DNA of 64,000 bases, from contig JACCER010000006.1 of assembly GCA_013416445.1 (NCBI GenBank), positions 62,001 through 126,000 on the forward strand, in the 5' to 3' direction. The notes beneath the pieces are model-generated. The model saw nothing but the letters and a program-made list of their open reading frames with translations. It did not search any database and was not told the DNA's origin. The stretch comes from Alcaligenaceae bacterium. Lineage in GTDB: Bacteria; Pseudomonadota; Gammaproteobacteria; Burkholderiales; Burkholderiaceae_B. Positions 1 through 9,339 of this stretch are shown one piece after another; position 1 is the first letter of the stretch; each line of letters starts with the position of its first letter. Made by a program: the position numbers and the translations under genes.

Positions 1-443
1 TTGATTATTCATTGAAGCTATATGGCACCGCCAGCTATCTGGCAAGCAAACCGCCCATCCAGACCGCCGCCGATCTGGCCGAACATACGTTCATAGGTTA
101 TGTTGAAGAACTACTGTTCAGTGATCGTCTGCGTTATCTTGAAGACATTGTCGCGGCCCATCGCGTCATTTTCAAAAGCACCAGCATCATTGCCCAGTAC
201 CATGCGGTATTGCAGGGGCGCTCGCTGACCATACTGCCCTGCTTCATGGCGGCCCAGAACCCCAGTTTGCAAGCGGTATTGGAAAATGAAATCACCCTGA
301 CGCGCAGTTTCTGGATGTATTGCCATGAAGACTTGCGGCAGTCCAGAAGGGTGATGGCGTTGTGGGATTACCTGAAGCGCTCGGTGCAGTTGAATGAGCC
401 CTTGTTACGGGGCGAGGCGCCAGACTTACAGTATCTGGATTAA
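1..443 (+). CDS. LysR-family transcriptional regulator, C-terminal part (cut by window start)
   Basis: The reading frame is open to the first base of the window, so the start and the DNA-binding helix-turn-helix lie outside. The visible 145 or so residues match the second half of a LysR effector-binding domain, with the late segment 'GRSLTILPCFMA' and the 'SRRVMALWDYL' helix typical of the family's C-terminus. It would act as a cytoplasmic ligand-responsive regulator. Its target cannot be told from this fragment. It runs convergently into lptF, with about 50 bp between stop codons and no obvious terminator. Confidence 0.8.
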   Translation, partial: DYSLKLYGTASYLASKPPIQTAADLAEHTFIGYVEELLFSDRLRYLEDIVAAHRVIFKSTSIIAQYHAVLQGRSLTILPCFMAAQNPSLQAVLENEITLTRSFWMYCHEDLRQSRRVMALWDYLKRSVQLNEPLLRGEAPDLQYLD

Positions 444-492
444 CCGCGCTGGTCGGGCGGGAAATACATACAACACCTAGCCAATACAGTTG

Positions 493-1611
493 CTACGCCA
501 CCGCCACCTGCTTGGGCGGCCTAGGCGCTTTCACTCGCAGCCGGCGCCACATCATGTATATCATCAGGGCCGTAAACAAGGCGTGCACCAGCCAAACCCC
601 TACCCCGAATTCCAGTTGCCCCTTGCTTATCCAGCCACGTGAAAGATTAATAAGGTTCATGTACAACAACCCTACCAGCCCTGCTATCAGCAAATCCCCC
701 GAACGCCCAAGGCGTGGATTCACGGCCCCCAGCGGTATTGCCAATAAAGCCAGATTCAGTGCCGCGAGCGGCAAAGAGATACGCCACATGATTTGCGCTC
801 GGGCATTATCGGTATCGTCGCCAAATAGCTGTAGCGTCGGCCTGGCTTTCATTTCGCGCTCGGCTCGTTCCCGCACCGTAGCCATTGAATTGGCATTGCT
901 TTTGCTTTCCAGCCTGAAACCATAGCTTTCAAAATCCAGCAAGCGCAAATCGGATTTGCCTGGTTTTAGATCGTAGCGATGCCCATTGCTCAGGACCAGA
1001 AACCGATCACCATTTGGCTCATTCTGAATACGCGCGCTGTCGGCGGTAATAACGCTTAGCCACTCAGGGTCTATCACACGGGCGATCACATTGCCCATTT
1101 CTTCGCCAGGCTTGGTGGGCTCTTCGGCAAAAAACACCCGTGCACCACCCTCGGTTTCAATAAACTGCCCCGCCGTAACCTTGGATAAGTCGGAACGCTG
1201 CTCGTAGCGCTGGCGATACTCGCTGATCTGACGATAAGCCCAAGGCGACGCCAGCAAAGTCAGCATTGCAATCAACAGCGCAACCGGAACCGCGCAGCGC
1301 AGCACCGGCCCGACCCAGTCTTTCAATGACAAGCCGCTGGCAAACCACACCACCATTTCAGATTCGCGATAATTGCGCGTTATGGTGGTGAGCACTGCAA
1401 TAAATACCGAAACCGCCAGTATTACCGGCAGCGCCGTAATGCTGGAGAACGTGGCGAGACCGAAAACCACGTCGGCTCCGATGGCCCCGTTAGCCGCCTC
1501 GCCCAGCAGGCGAACCAGCAAAACACTAAGCCAAACGACCAATAAAGTCGAGAAAACCACCCCCGCGTGACTCAGGATTTCAGATACTACAGAACGTTTG
1601 AATAGTGACAT
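493..1611 (-). CDS. lptF: LPS export ABC transporter permease LptF
   Basis: This 372-residue inner-membrane protein has the YjgP/YjgQ layout: three N-terminal membrane segments (about residues 15-37, 53-77, 103-125), a periplasmic beta-jellyroll region and three C-terminal membrane segments (about 279-357). With LptG and the ATPase LptB it extracts lipopolysaccharide from the inner membrane and passes it to LptC and LptA. It is called LptF rather than LptG because it is divergent from pepA across a 55 bp gap, the classical position. The usual downstream partner lptG is not here: the next gene is a convergent LysR regulator. Confidence 0.9.
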   Translation of the reverse strand: MSLFKRSVVSEILSHAGVVFSTLLVVWLSVLLVRLLGEAANGAIGADVVFGLATFSSITALPVILAVSVFIAVLTTITRNYRESEMVVWFASGLSLKDWVGPVLRCAVPVALLIAMLTLLASPWAYRQISEYRQRYEQRSDLSKVTAGQFIETEGGARVFFAEEPTKPGEEMGNVIARVIDPEWLSVITADSARIQNEPNGDRFLVLSNGHRYDLKPGKSDLRLLDFESYGFRLESKSNANSMATVRERAEREMKARPTLQLFGDDTDNARAQIMWRISLPLAALNLALLAIPLGAVNPRLGRSGDLLIAGLVGLLYMNLINLSRGWISKGQLEFGVGVWLVHALFTALMIYMMWRRLRVKAPRPPKQVAVA

Positions 1612-1666
1612 GAGAGAATATGCGGGATAATCGTTAGCATCCTATGGACACTTTCGGGAAATTCGA

Positions 1667-3175
1667 ATGGAATTTAGCACACAGACCACAGCTTCCTTGC
1701 ACCAAGTCAAAACAGCCGCGCTTGCGGTGGGCGTATTTGCAGAAGGCATATTAAGCCCTGCAGCCGACATTATCGACCATGCAAGCAATGGCGCCTTGCG
1801 CGAAGCCCTTAAAACAGAATTCAAAGCCAAGCCCAACACCCACATAGTGCTTAGAAACCTGCCCGGTGTTACCGCTGTACGAGTCATTTTAATCGGCTTG
1901 GGCAAGCAAGACACTTATAACGCAGCGGCCCATGCCGGCGCTGAACTGGTATTTGCCAATTACTGCGTTGACGCCAGCCTTGTCGAAGGCGTATCTGCCC
2001 TGGCAAGCATAGACTGCAACCAGTCCACCCTGCGCGCCCGTGCCCGGGCGGCAGCCATGGCTGCGGGGCGCGCCACCTACCAATATAATCTTACATTGGG
2101 CAAACAAGACCGCGCAGCGCCTCCCAAACTTAAAAAAATTGCCATATGGTGCACCCGCGCCCATGCAGCCGACGCTCAGTCCGGACTGCGCGAAGGCCAG
2201 GCTATTGCCAATGGCATGCACCTTACTCGCATGCTGGGCGATCTGCCACCTAATATTTGCACCCCCACTTATCTGGGCCAGACGGCAAAAAAACTTGCCA
2301 AAGAATTCAAAACGCTTAAAGCCGAAGTCCTCGAGCGCAAAGAAATCGAAGCCCTCAAAATGGACTCCTTTCTATCAGTGGCACGGGGCTCTTATGAGCC
2401 GCCTGTTTTCATCGTACTGAAACACACGCCGCCCGGTGCCAAGCCGGCAGCCAAAAACCGCAAGGCGCCCATCGTACTGGTTGGCAAGGGAATTACCTTC
2501 GACGCGGGCGGTATTTCACTGAAGCCAGCCGCCAACATGGACGAAATGAAATACGACATGTGCGGCGCTGCCAGCGTACTGGGCAGCCTGCGCGCCATTG
2601 CCGAACTCGAACTCGACCGCGAAGTCATTGCCCTGATCCCCGCTTGCGAGAACCTGCCCAGCGGCCGGGCCAACAAGCCGGGCGATGTCGTCACCAGCAT
2701 GTCGGGCCAGACCATAGAAATCCTGAACACTGACGCCGAAGGCCGCCTGGTCCTATGCGACGCCCTGACCTACGCCGAACGTTTCAAGCCCGCGGCTGTC
2801 ATTGATATCGCCACCCTCACAGGCGCCTGCATCGTTGCTTTGGGGCATGTAAACAGCGGGCTCTTCAGCAAAGACGACACGCTGGCCGAGCATCTGCTGC
2901 AAGCAGGCCGCGACACCAACGACACGGCTTGGCGCATGCCCATAGAAGACGCCTACCAGGAACAATTGCGCTCCAATTTCGCCGACATTGCGAACATTGG
3001 CGGCCCACCCGCGGGCGCGGTCACTGCCGCCTGCTTCCTGTCGCGCTTTACGGGCAGCTATCCCTGGGCTCACCTTGACATCGCCGGCACAGCGTGGCGT
3101 AGCGGCAAAGACAAGGGGGCATCGGGCCGGCCTGTGCCATTGCTGGTGCAATACTTAATCAGCCAAACTTCCTGA
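1667..3175 (+). CDS. pepA: Cytosol leucyl aminopeptidase PepA
   Basis: The product has 502 residues, the normal M17-family length. The metal-binding motif VGKGITFDAGG carries K274 and D279, and the family signature NTDAEGRL is at residues 354-361. The enzyme uses two metal ions to remove N-terminal residues from peptides. In some bacteria PepA also binds DNA, which cannot be judged here. The ATG at 1667 directly precedes the N-terminal domain. It diverges from lptF and is followed 69 bp later by holC, the order seen in many proteobacteria. Confidence 0.96.
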   Translation: MEFSTQTTASLHQVKTAALAVGVFAEGILSPAADIIDHASNGALREALKTEFKAKPNTHIVLRNLPGVTAVRVILIGLGKQDTYNAAAHAGAELVFANYCVDASLVEGVSALASIDCNQSTLRARARAAAMAAGRATYQYNLTLGKQDRAAPPKLKKIAIWCTRAHAADAQSGLREGQAIANGMHLTRMLGDLPPNICTPTYLGQTAKKLAKEFKTLKAEVLERKEIEALKMDSFLSVARGSYEPPVFIVLKHTPPGAKPAAKNRKAPIVLVGKGITFDAGGISLKPAANMDEMKYDMCGAASVLGSLRAIAELELDREVIALIPACENLPSGRANKPGDVVTSMSGQTIEILNTDAEGRLVLCDALTYAERFKPAAVIDIATLTGACIVALGHVNSGLFSKDDTLAEHLLQAGRDTNDTAWRMPIEDAYQEQLRSNFADIANIGGPPAGAVTAACFLSRFTGSYPWAHLDIAGTAWRSGKDKGASGRPVPLLVQYLISQTS

Positions 3176-3244
3176 TTTCCGGTACCAGGCAATGCACAAC
3201 GCACCAAAGGGCCACGCGGCCCTGCTCCACAGGCTGCCAACGTA

Positions 3245-3685
3245 ATGGCTCGCATTGATTTCGCCTTCGGGGCCCCCGATCGTCTGCGTATGGCTTGCGA
3301 AGTTATACGCAAACATTATCTCGCGGGCCGCAAGTTGGTGGTCTATACTCAAGATAAGCAAAGGCTGGCGCGTATCGACCGCCTGCTTTGGGGTTTTGAC
3401 GCCACCGCGTTCATTCCCCACGTCCACGCCGATGATCCGCTTGCAGAGCAAACAGCAGTGCTATTAACACCAAGCGCCCCGGTTGCTCCCGCCTTTGAAG
3501 GCGCGCTGCAGCCCTGGCTGATCAATCTTGATCTTGGCTGCCCACCGGGCACCGAAGGATTCGAACGTGTACTCGAAATTGTCAGCAACCACGATGACGA
3601 CAAACTCGCCGCTCGTGAACGCTGGCGTCAATACAAAGAAGCCGGCCACGCATTGCACGCCCATGATGTCTCCGGTAAATCCTGA
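3245..3685 (+). CDS. holC: DNA polymerase III chi subunit HolC
   Basis: The 146-residue protein resembles HolC: a short alpha/beta fold starting with 'ARIDFAFGAPDRL', the central 'LWGFDATAFIPHV' and the late 'RWRQYKEAGH' helix. Chi links the clamp-loader complex, through psi, to single-stranded DNA-binding protein at the replication fork. It follows pepA by 69 bp, the common pepA-holC arrangement. No separate promoter is obvious in the gap, so co-transcription is likely. The family diverges strongly in sequence, and the context adds weight to the call. Confidence 0.88.
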   Translation: MARIDFAFGAPDRLRMACEVIRKHYLAGRKLVVYTQDKQRLARIDRLLWGFDATAFIPHVHADDPLAEQTAVLLTPSAPVAPAFEGALQPWLINLDLGCPPGTEGFERVLEIVSNHDDDKLAARERWRQYKEAGHALHAHDVSGKS

Positions 3686-3747
3686 TGCCGTATCAAATCA
3701 ATCTCTTCTTGCAAATTCAGGTGTTTGTAAGTTAATCTAAATCATCA

Positions 3748-3771
3748 GGCAAAGGGCTTGCTTCCTTTGCC
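3748..3771 (+). other. Stem-loop between holC and the BI-1 gene
   Basis: A perfect 8 bp stem (GGCAAAGG at 3748-3755, CCTTTGCC at 3764-3771) encloses an 8 nt loop. No T-run follows, so it is not a standard intrinsic terminator. It lies 30 bp upstream of the next start codon and could be part of that gene's leader. Confidence 0.4.
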
Positions 3772-3801
3772 AAGCAACATCTTTCAAAGAAAGGATCCAC
3801 C

Positions 3802-4509
3802 ATGAGCGACTTTCGTCAACCCACACTACCTGACCGTGGTTACGCCACGGACTCGTCCAACATCATTCGCAACCGCGTCATGCGCAATACCTACTGGCTG
3901 CTTGCGATATCGCTGGTGCCTACGGTATTGGGCGCACTGGTTGGCCTGAACACCGGCATCAACCGGGTCATGGGCGCCAGCCCTGGCACCAGCGCCATCG
4001 TTTTCCTTATTGGCGCATTTGGCCTGATGTTCCTGATCGAGCGCAACAAAAATAGCTCGCTGGGCGTTGCCCTGCTGCTGGCCTTCACCTTCTTCATGGG
4101 CATCATGCTGTCGCGCCTGCTGGGCCATGTCATGGGCCTGGGCAACGGCTCGCAGCTTATCATGCTGGCCTTTGGCGGTACGGCAGCGGTATTCGGCACC
4201 ATGGCAACTATTGCCAGCACCAGCAAACGCGACTTCTCCAACATGCAGAAGTTCCTGCTAATTGGGGTGGTCATACTCATTGTGGCGTCGCTGGCCAATA
4301 TCTTTCTGCAACTACCGGCCCTGATGCTGACCGTCTCGGTCATGGCTATTGCTATTTTCTCGGCTTTATTGCTGGTTGACCTGCAGCGCGTCATCAACGG
4401 CGGTGAAACCAACTACGTCAGTGCCACCCTGGCTATTTACCTCGACGTCTACAACATATTCGCCAACCTGCTGATGCTGCTGGGCATCTTCGGCGGCAGC
4501 CGCGATTAA
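3802..4509 (+). CDS. Bax inhibitor-1 / YccA-family membrane protein
   Basis: The 235-residue polytopic protein has about seven hydrophobic segments after a polar N-terminus of some 30 residues, and the BI-1 hallmark near the C-terminus ('YLDVYNIFANLLMLLGIFGG'). The family includes E. coli YccA, a modulator of FtsH protease, and YbhL; bacterial members are thought to conduct calcium or protons. The exact role here is unknown. An AAAGGA ribosome-binding site precedes the ATG. It is transcribed alone and ends at a strong intrinsic terminator. Confidence 0.9.
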   Translation: MSDFRQPTLPDRGYATDSSNIIRNRVMRNTYWLLAISLVPTVLGALVGLNTGINRVMGASPGTSAIVFLIGAFGLMFLIERNKNSSLGVALLLAFTFFMGIMLSRLLGHVMGLGNGSQLIMLAFGGTAAVFGTMATIASTSKRDFSNMQKFLLIGVVILIVASLANIFLQLPALMLTVSVMAIAIFSALLLVDLQRVINGGETNYVSATLAIYLDVYNIFANLLMLLGIFGGSRD

Positions 4510-4560
4510 ATAGCATGATCCCGCCCGAAAGTACAAGTACTTCGGGGCGGTTTCAAACAG

Positions 4561-4595
4561 CGCCACTTGGTGTATTTGCCAAGTGGCGTTTTTTT
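4561..4595 (+). terminator. Rho-independent terminator after the BI-1 gene
   Basis: A perfect 10 bp stem (CGCCACTTGG, 4561-4570; CCAAGTGGCG, 4579-4588), an 8 nt loop and seven T residues (4589-4595) follow the stop codon by about 50 bp. Confidence 0.9.
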
Positions 4596-4607
4596 GCTGC
4601 GTTGTTT

Positions 4608-4643
4608 GTCGGCTTACAGCGCTGGCACGGCTGGCCGACCTAC
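4608..4643. repeat. REP-like palindrome, variant copy at rarD 3' end
   Basis: GTCGGCTTAC on the left and GGCCGACCTAC on the right match the dispersed palindrome found elsewhere in the window (31532, 49321 and others). The right half contains the rarD stop codon (CTA at 4640-4642 on the plus strand). Confidence 0.55.
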
Positions 4644-5527
4644 GAAGTACGCTCTTGCAGCCACTTCAGCAACCCCTCGGCCACCATCAGCAACACCCCT
4701 ATCCATATCGGAATATAAGTCAGCCATGCCTGCATTTCCATGCTTTCGCCCAGAAACAGAAATGCCACCCAGAACAACAGCACTGGCTCGACATAACCCA
4801 GTATTCCGAACAAACCCAAGGGCAACATGCGGCTGGCCGATATATACGCCACCAACGCCGCTGAACTGATCAAGCCCAGCAAAGGCACCATCCCAAACAG
4901 CGCTGGATGCCGCATGAACTGTTCCAGCACACTCATGGGCTGCGCATGCAGCACCAGCAATGCCACAGGCAATATAAACAACATATCAAACCACAACGTG
5001 CAAAACGAGCCTATCCGCATCTTGCGCCGCAACATGAAATAAGGCGGATAGCCAAACATCACCAACGCCGTCACCCAGGAAAACGAATCGGCTCGCCATA
5101 GCTCATGCACTACCCCCACCGCCGCGATCGACACCGCCACAACCTGCATGCGCGTCAGGCGCTCTTTGTAGAATACCCGCCCCACCACCACCATGACCAA
5201 AGGCAGCAGGAAATACCCCAGCGACACATCCAGCCCACGCTGGTGCAAAGGCGCCCACACAAATATCAATAACTGCACACCGATCAAGGCAGCGCTTAAA
5301 GTCAGCAACAGCCATAGCTTCACATCGTGGCGCAAGCGGCTGGCAACAAGCAGTATTTCCCCCCAGCCCCGCGCCCGAGTAATCAACAGCGCCAGCGCAG
5401 GCAGGCCCAGCACCACCCGCCAGGCAAATATCGCCTCGCCCGTCAGGGGCTGCAAGACCGTCGCATAGTAATAAAGCAGCGCAAACAAAAATGACGAGAA
5501 TACCGAAAGCGCTATCCCTTGCTTCAT
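4640..5527 (-). CDS. rarD: EamA/RarD-type transporter
   Basis: The protein has 295 residues and ten predicted membrane helices in two EamA repeats. It starts 'MKQGIALSVFSSFLFALLYY' and has the RarD-like 'GLDVSLGYFLLPL' and 'GYVEPVLLFWVAFLFLGE' segments. RarD proteins belong to the drug/metabolite transporter superfamily; the substrate is not established. I prefer the ATG at 5527 because it overlaps the stop of the upstream PIN gene as ATGA; an in-frame start three codons earlier is possible. The stop codon lies in a REP-like palindrome. Confidence 0.85.
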   Translation of the reverse strand: MKQGIALSVFSSFLFALLYYYATVLQPLTGEAIFAWRVVLGLPALALLITRARGWGEILLVASRLRHDVKLWLLLTLSAALIGVQLLIFVWAPLHQRGLDVSLGYFLLPLVMVVVGRVFYKERLTRMQVVAVSIAAVGVVHELWRADSFSWVTALVMFGYPPYFMLRRKMRIGSFCTLWFDMLFILPVALLVLHAQPMSVLEQFMRHPALFGMVPLLGLISSAALVAYISASRMLPLGLFGILGYVEPVLLFWVAFLFLGESMEMQAWLTYIPIWIGVLLMVAEGLLKWLQERTS

Positions 5528-6111
5528 GGCGCGCACGAATAAAGCCGGTTCAGGCGAAACAGACGCTCGCGCTTCAAGATTACGCCCAGGGGCTCAAGCT
5601 CTCTGCCCGGCGCCAGCGCAAACGCTGGAATCTCATCAAACGCGGCAGCCGCGACATCAGGGTATTGCCGCCAGCAACACACCAGCAGTTCATCTGGATC
5701 AAACAGCGTCAACCCATAACCACGTAATTCGGTGCGATTGAAATCCTTCATATTGCGCGTGACTATGCCCGCCGTAGCCCCCACAAAGTGCGACTTGGCG
5801 GCGCGTGCCGCCGCAATCACATGCCAGTCTTTTGGATCGCTACGGCTCAGCCCCACCTTGAAAGATGCAAGCTCGCCCTGATCCGCAAGCGGAAAGTTGT
5901 GTTGCAACTCTTGCCATTGCATCTGAATATCAAGCTCGGGCACGCCCCACAGGCGGGCAGCATTACGCCGCCACTCATCGCCTATGACCTCGCTCCAGGC
6001 AGGCTGGAAACAAGCCTGTTCCGCCAACCGCAACAACAAGCGACGCAAGACATTCGAAATCAATACACAGGTATCGATTACCAGCACCTCGGGCAGGAAA
6101 GACTTGTTCAT
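5524..6111 (-). CDS. PIN-domain protein (putative ribonuclease)
   Basis: The 195-residue protein opens with 'VLVIDTCVLIS', the first acidic motif of PIN nucleases. Further conserved acids follow in 'VIGDEWRRNA', 'SDPKDWHVIAAA' and 'VTRNMKDF', matching the four-acid metal site. PIN domains usually cleave RNA, as in VapC toxins. There is no small antitoxin gene beside it: it begins 2 bp after recO and overlaps rarD by 4 bp, so it sits inside a housekeeping operon. A stand-alone RNA-processing role is as likely as a toxin role. Confidence 0.8.
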   Translation of the reverse strand: MNKSFLPEVLVIDTCVLISNVLRRLLLRLAEQACFQPAWSEVIGDEWRRNAARLWGVPELDIQMQWQELQHNFPLADQGELASFKVGLSRSDPKDWHVIAAARAAKSHFVGATAGIVTRNMKDFNRTELRGYGLTLFDPDELLVCCWRQYPDVAAAAFDEIPAFALAPGRELEPLGVILKRERLFRLNRLYSCAP

Positions 6112-6113
6112 TT

Positions 6114-6788
6114 TTAATAACGCTGCAATTCCATCAGCACCTTGCGCGTCAGCAAAGGACGGCCCAATTGCTCGTTCAGCCTTTCCCGCAAAGACACCCG
6201 TAGCTCTGGCTCAAGCGCAAGGTCATCGAAATCGGGAGCATCTTCACCCAGGCCATAGCCAGTTTCATTCAGCAGCACCCATTCAAAGCGCCTCAGCGCC
6301 CTTGCAGCGAGCCTGGGCTCCATATTTGCACCCGTGGTCTGGGCCGTCCGCCCGGAGGCCGCCACAGCCTCGTGGACGCCTGCATCTGGCCTGCCAACAG
6401 AGAAACCGGCTGCCAATTGTTGCAAGGCTGCATCATAAGCATCGTAAAGCACAGGATGAGGATCTTCGCGTGGCAATAAACGCAGCAGAAGCTCGTTCAT
6501 GTACCAGGCCGACATCAGGGCCCGGCCATTCAGGGGCCGTATGCCGGCGCATTCGGCGCGTGTCAGGGTCTTGATCTCGCCTGCTCCGCTCCATGACAAG
6601 TTCAAGGGCTGGAACGCGGACAGCACAGGCCGCAGTACTGAATAAGGCCGCTTGGCCCCTTTGGCCACCAGCGCCACATTACCGTAAGAACGTGTGAACA
6701 CCTGAATGATCAGCGAGGTTTCCCGCCAGGCAGCCGAATGCAACAGAAAACCGGTTGCATCCTGAACGCGTAGCGTCCGTCTACTCAT
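6114..6788 (-). CDS. recO: DNA repair protein RecO
   Basis: The product has 224 residues, with an N-terminal OB-fold ('ATGFLLHSAAWRETSLIIQ', then 'VALVAKGAKRP') and a helical C-terminal part. RecO loads RecA onto SSB-coated single strands with RecF and RecR. The ATG at 6788 is chosen because it overlaps the era stop by 8 bp and gives the family N-terminus; a longer open frame reaches 6872 but lies in era. The CxxC zinc-binding motif of many RecO proteins is not visible. A low-complexity stretch sits near residues 140-165. Confidence 0.92.
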   Translation of the reverse strand: MSRRTLRVQDATGFLLHSAAWRETSLIIQVFTRSYGNVALVAKGAKRPYSVLRPVLSAFQPLNLSWSGAGEIKTLTRAECAGIRPLNGRALMSAWYMNELLLRLLPREDPHPVLYDAYDAALQQLAAGFSVGRPDAGVHEAVAASGRTAQTTGANMEPRLAARALRRFEWVLLNETGYGLGEDAPDFDDLALEPELRVSLRERLNEQLGRPLLTRKVLMELQRY

Positions 6789-7671
6789 ATCCCAGATCGC
6801 GCAAGGCACTCTCGCGGTCGGACCAGCCCTTACGAACCTTAATGTAAATTTCAAGGTGTACGGCCTTTTCAAGCAGCTTGATCATGTCTTGGCGCGCCTC
6901 GGAAGCAATACGCTTCATGTGCGCGCCGCCTGCGCCCAGCAAGATAGGGCGCTGGCTATCGCGCTCGATGACGATGCAAGCCGCAATACGCGCACCCGCA
7001 TCGTTCTCTTCCCACTCTTCGATGACGACAGTGCAACCATAGGGGAGTTCATCGCCTACCAAGCGAAATATTTTCTCGCGGATAAGTTCGGCGACAATAA
7101 AACGCATGGGCCGGTCGGTAAGGGCATCGGCTTCGAACATAGGCTCGCCCTCGGGCAAGCGGGCTGCAATTTCGGTAAGCAGATTTTCCAGTTGCACGCC
7201 ACGCAACGCACTAACCGGAACCACTGCAGAATACGGATGCAGTGCCATGATTTTGCTGACATAGGCAAACATGTCGTTTTTGGTTTTAAGCGCATCAACC
7301 TTGTTCACGACCAGTATGGTCTTTTCACCCGACTTGGGCAGCAAGGGCAGTAACTGCGCGTCGCCCGGCGACCACTTGCCGGCTTCGACCACATGCACGA
7401 CAACATCGACATCGCCCAGCGCCTGGGTAACCACACGATTCATCATGCGGTTCATGGTACCGCCGTGACGGGTCTGGAATCCGGGCGTATCAACAAACAC
7501 GAACTGTTCATGCTCGCGTGTGAGCACCCCGTGTATACGATGGCGTGTCGTTTGCGCCTTGCGCGAGACTATGGAAATTTTACTGCCTATCAAGGCATTA
7601 GCCAGTGTGGACTTGCCCACATTGGGGCGCCCTACGATGGCTACGAAGCCGCAGCGAAAAGGATGGGTCAT
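6781..7671 (-). CDS. era: GTPase Era
   Basis: The 296-residue protein has the G1 motif GRPNVGKST near residue 14, the G3 motif DTPG, the G4 motif NKVD, and a C-terminal KH domain ending in '[19 protein letters not shown]'. Era binds the 3' end of 16S rRNA during 30S subunit maturation at the membrane. It overlaps rnc by 4 bp and recO by 8 bp, so the three are translationally coupled, the usual rnc-era-recO order. Confidence 0.98.
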   Translation of the reverse strand: MTHPFRCGFVAIVGRPNVGKSTLANALIGSKISIVSRKAQTTRHRIHGVLTREHEQFVFVDTPGFQTRHGGTMNRMMNRVVTQALGDVDVVVHVVEAGKWSPGDAQLLPLLPKSGEKTILVVNKVDALKTKNDMFAYVSKIMALHPYSAVVPVSALRGVQLENLLTEIAARLPEGEPMFEADALTDRPMRFIVAELIREKIFRLVGDELPYGCTVVIEEWEENDAGARIAACIVIERDSQRPILLGAGGAHMKRIASEARQDMIKLLEKAVHLEIYIKVRKGWSDRESALRDLGYE

Positions 7672-8426
7672 TTGTTCTCCTGGGACACTGCCACAGGCAA
7701 TGACAACTGGGTTGACTTGCGGGCGCGTGCTGTACGTGAGCCTTTGGCCGGAGCCAGTTCAGCAATGGCGGCAATGGCAAGCTCGGCGGCCGACTGTTCC
7801 GCCGCGCGGCGACTGGCGCCTGGCGCGCTTACCCTGATTTCCAGCTTGGGAATCTGGCACTCGACTTCAAATAGTTGATTATGCGCCGCACCATGCGTGG
7901 CCACAACGGCATAGGTGGGCAAGTCGAGCTTGCGCGCCTGTAATAATTCTTGCAACAAGGTTTTAGGATCTTTGCCCAATGTTTTGGGATCTACGTGCTG
8001 CAGTATGGGCTCGTATTGGCGCACCACCACTTTTTTGGCGGCATCAAAACCACCATCGAGGAAGACGGCGCCCAGCACCGCCTCAAAGGCATCTGCCAGA
8101 ATCGATGGGCGTCGAAAACCGCCGCTTTTGAGTTCGCCTTCGCCCAGCCGCAAGTACTGGGATAAAGACAATTTCGTGGCGATATCAGCCAGCGAGGCCT
8201 GCTTGACCAAATTGGCGCGCAGGCGCGACAAGTCGCCTTCATCGATGCTCGGAAAGCGCTGGAACAATAAGGCTGCCACCGCAAAGTTCAACACCGAATC
8301 GCCCAGGAATTCCAGGCGCTCGTTGTGATGGACACTATGGCTGCGATGGGTCAATGCCTGCTGCAACAGAGTGCGGTCGGCAAACTGGTAATCCAGGGCC
8401 TGTTCAAAGGCAGCAATGCTGGCCAT
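7668..8426 (-). CDS. rnc: Ribonuclease III
   Basis: The 252-residue enzyme carries the signature [12 protein letters not shown] near residue 40, a second acidic cluster (near '[18 protein letters not shown]') and a C-terminal double-stranded-RNA-binding domain. It cleaves structured RNA such as the 30S rRNA precursor. The ATG at 8426 overlaps the lepB stop by one base (TGATG), which is why it is preferred over an upstream in-frame start. A tail of about 30 mostly basic residues follows the RNA-binding domain. Confidence 0.97.
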   Translation of the reverse strand: MASIAAFEQALDYQFADRTLLQQALTHRSHSVHHNERLEFLGDSVLNFAVAALLFQRFPSIDEGDLSRLRANLVKQASLADIATKLSLSQYLRLGEGELKSGGFRRPSILADAFEAVLGAVFLDGGFDAAKKVVVRQYEPILQHVDPKTLGKDPKTLLQELLQARKLDLPTYAVVATHGAAHNQLFEVECQIPKLEIRVSAPGASRRAAEQSAAELAIAAIAELAPAKGSRTARARKSTQLSLPVAVSQENK

Positions 8427-9313
8427 CAGTGAAACCGGCCTATACGGCTGGGCTCGCTGAAATTCATCCAGATAAAGAAGGCGCGCCCAACGATGTAGCG
8501 ATCGGGCACGAACCCCCAATAGCGGCTATCAAGGCTGTTGTCGCGGTTGTCGCCCATCATGAAGTAATGGCCGGCTGGCACGGTGCATCGCACGCCATTG
8601 CCCAGGTATTCGCAGTTATCCCGATAAGGGTAGTTGGAAATTGCCATGTAGTCTTGCCCAGCTTGCTTGTTGAGCAGGATATTATGCTCGACAGCACCTA
8701 GCTTTTCAGTATAACGCCCTACATACGAAGAGCGGTCAGGCTCGAAAAAATCGCCATCACGCACATGCTTGACTTCCTGGCCATTGATGGACAACACCTT
8801 GTTCTGGTACTGAACCACATCGCCAGGCAAACCCACAACGCGCTTGATGTAGTCAACGCTGGGGTCGACCGGGTAGCGGAACACAATGACATCACCCCGG
8901 CTGGGCACGCCGATATCCACGACTTTCTTGTCGATGACAGGCAAACGTATGCCGTACTGGAATTTATTGACCAGTATGAGGTCGCCATCTTGCAGCGTGG
9001 GCAGCATAGACCCTGACGGGATACGAAACGGCTCGACCACGAAAGCGCGCAAAGCGAATACAAACAAAATGACAGGAAAGAAACTGACACAGTACTCAAC
9101 CCACCATGGCGCCCGATTGGCCTTGTCGTAGGCCTCTTGGCGTATGCGCAGGCCTTCGGCCTGGTCGAGCCCCGCCACCGAAGCAGCCGTAGCCGCCATG
9201 GCAGCGACCCCGGCCGCGCGCCGTCGTGCACGCAAATGGAAAAAATCCAGGCACCAGACCAAACCAGTCAGCACCAAAAGCACAAACAAGATCAGGGCAA
9301 AATCCCAACTCAT
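8426..9313 (-). CDS. lepB: Signal peptidase I
   Basis: The 295-residue inner-membrane protease has two N-terminal hydrophobic segments (about residues 5-25 and 72-92). The catalytic serine is S102 in [10 protein letters not shown] and the catalytic lysine is K158 in [11 protein letters not shown]. Near the C-terminus it has the '[20 protein letters not shown]' box. It cleaves signal peptides of exported proteins on the periplasmic face. The ATG at 9313 has an AAGG sequence at good spacing; a GTG three codons earlier is a weaker choice. It lies 26 bp after lepA. Confidence 0.97.
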   Translation of the reverse strand: MSWDFALILFVLLVLTGLVWCLDFFHLRARRRAAGVAAMAATAASVAGLDQAEGLRIRQEAYDKANRAPWWVEYCVSFFPVILFVFALRAFVVEPFRIPSGSMLPTLQDGDLILVNKFQYGIRLPVIDKKVVDIGVPSRGDVIVFRYPVDPSVDYIKRVVGLPGDVVQYQNKVLSINGQEVKHVRDGDFFEPDRSSYVGRYTEKLGAVEHNILLNKQAGQDYMAISNYPYRDNCEYLGNGVRCTVPAGHYFMMGDNRDNSLDSRYWGFVPDRYIVGRAFFIWMNFSEPSRIGRFH

Positions 9314-9339
9314 ACCAGACACACCTTGTTATTTTCCAT

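Noticed and set aside
6789-6872. Longer RecO start at 6872
   Set aside because: The extra residues fall inside the era coding region and do not match the RecO N-terminus. The ATG at 6788 fits the usual overlap.
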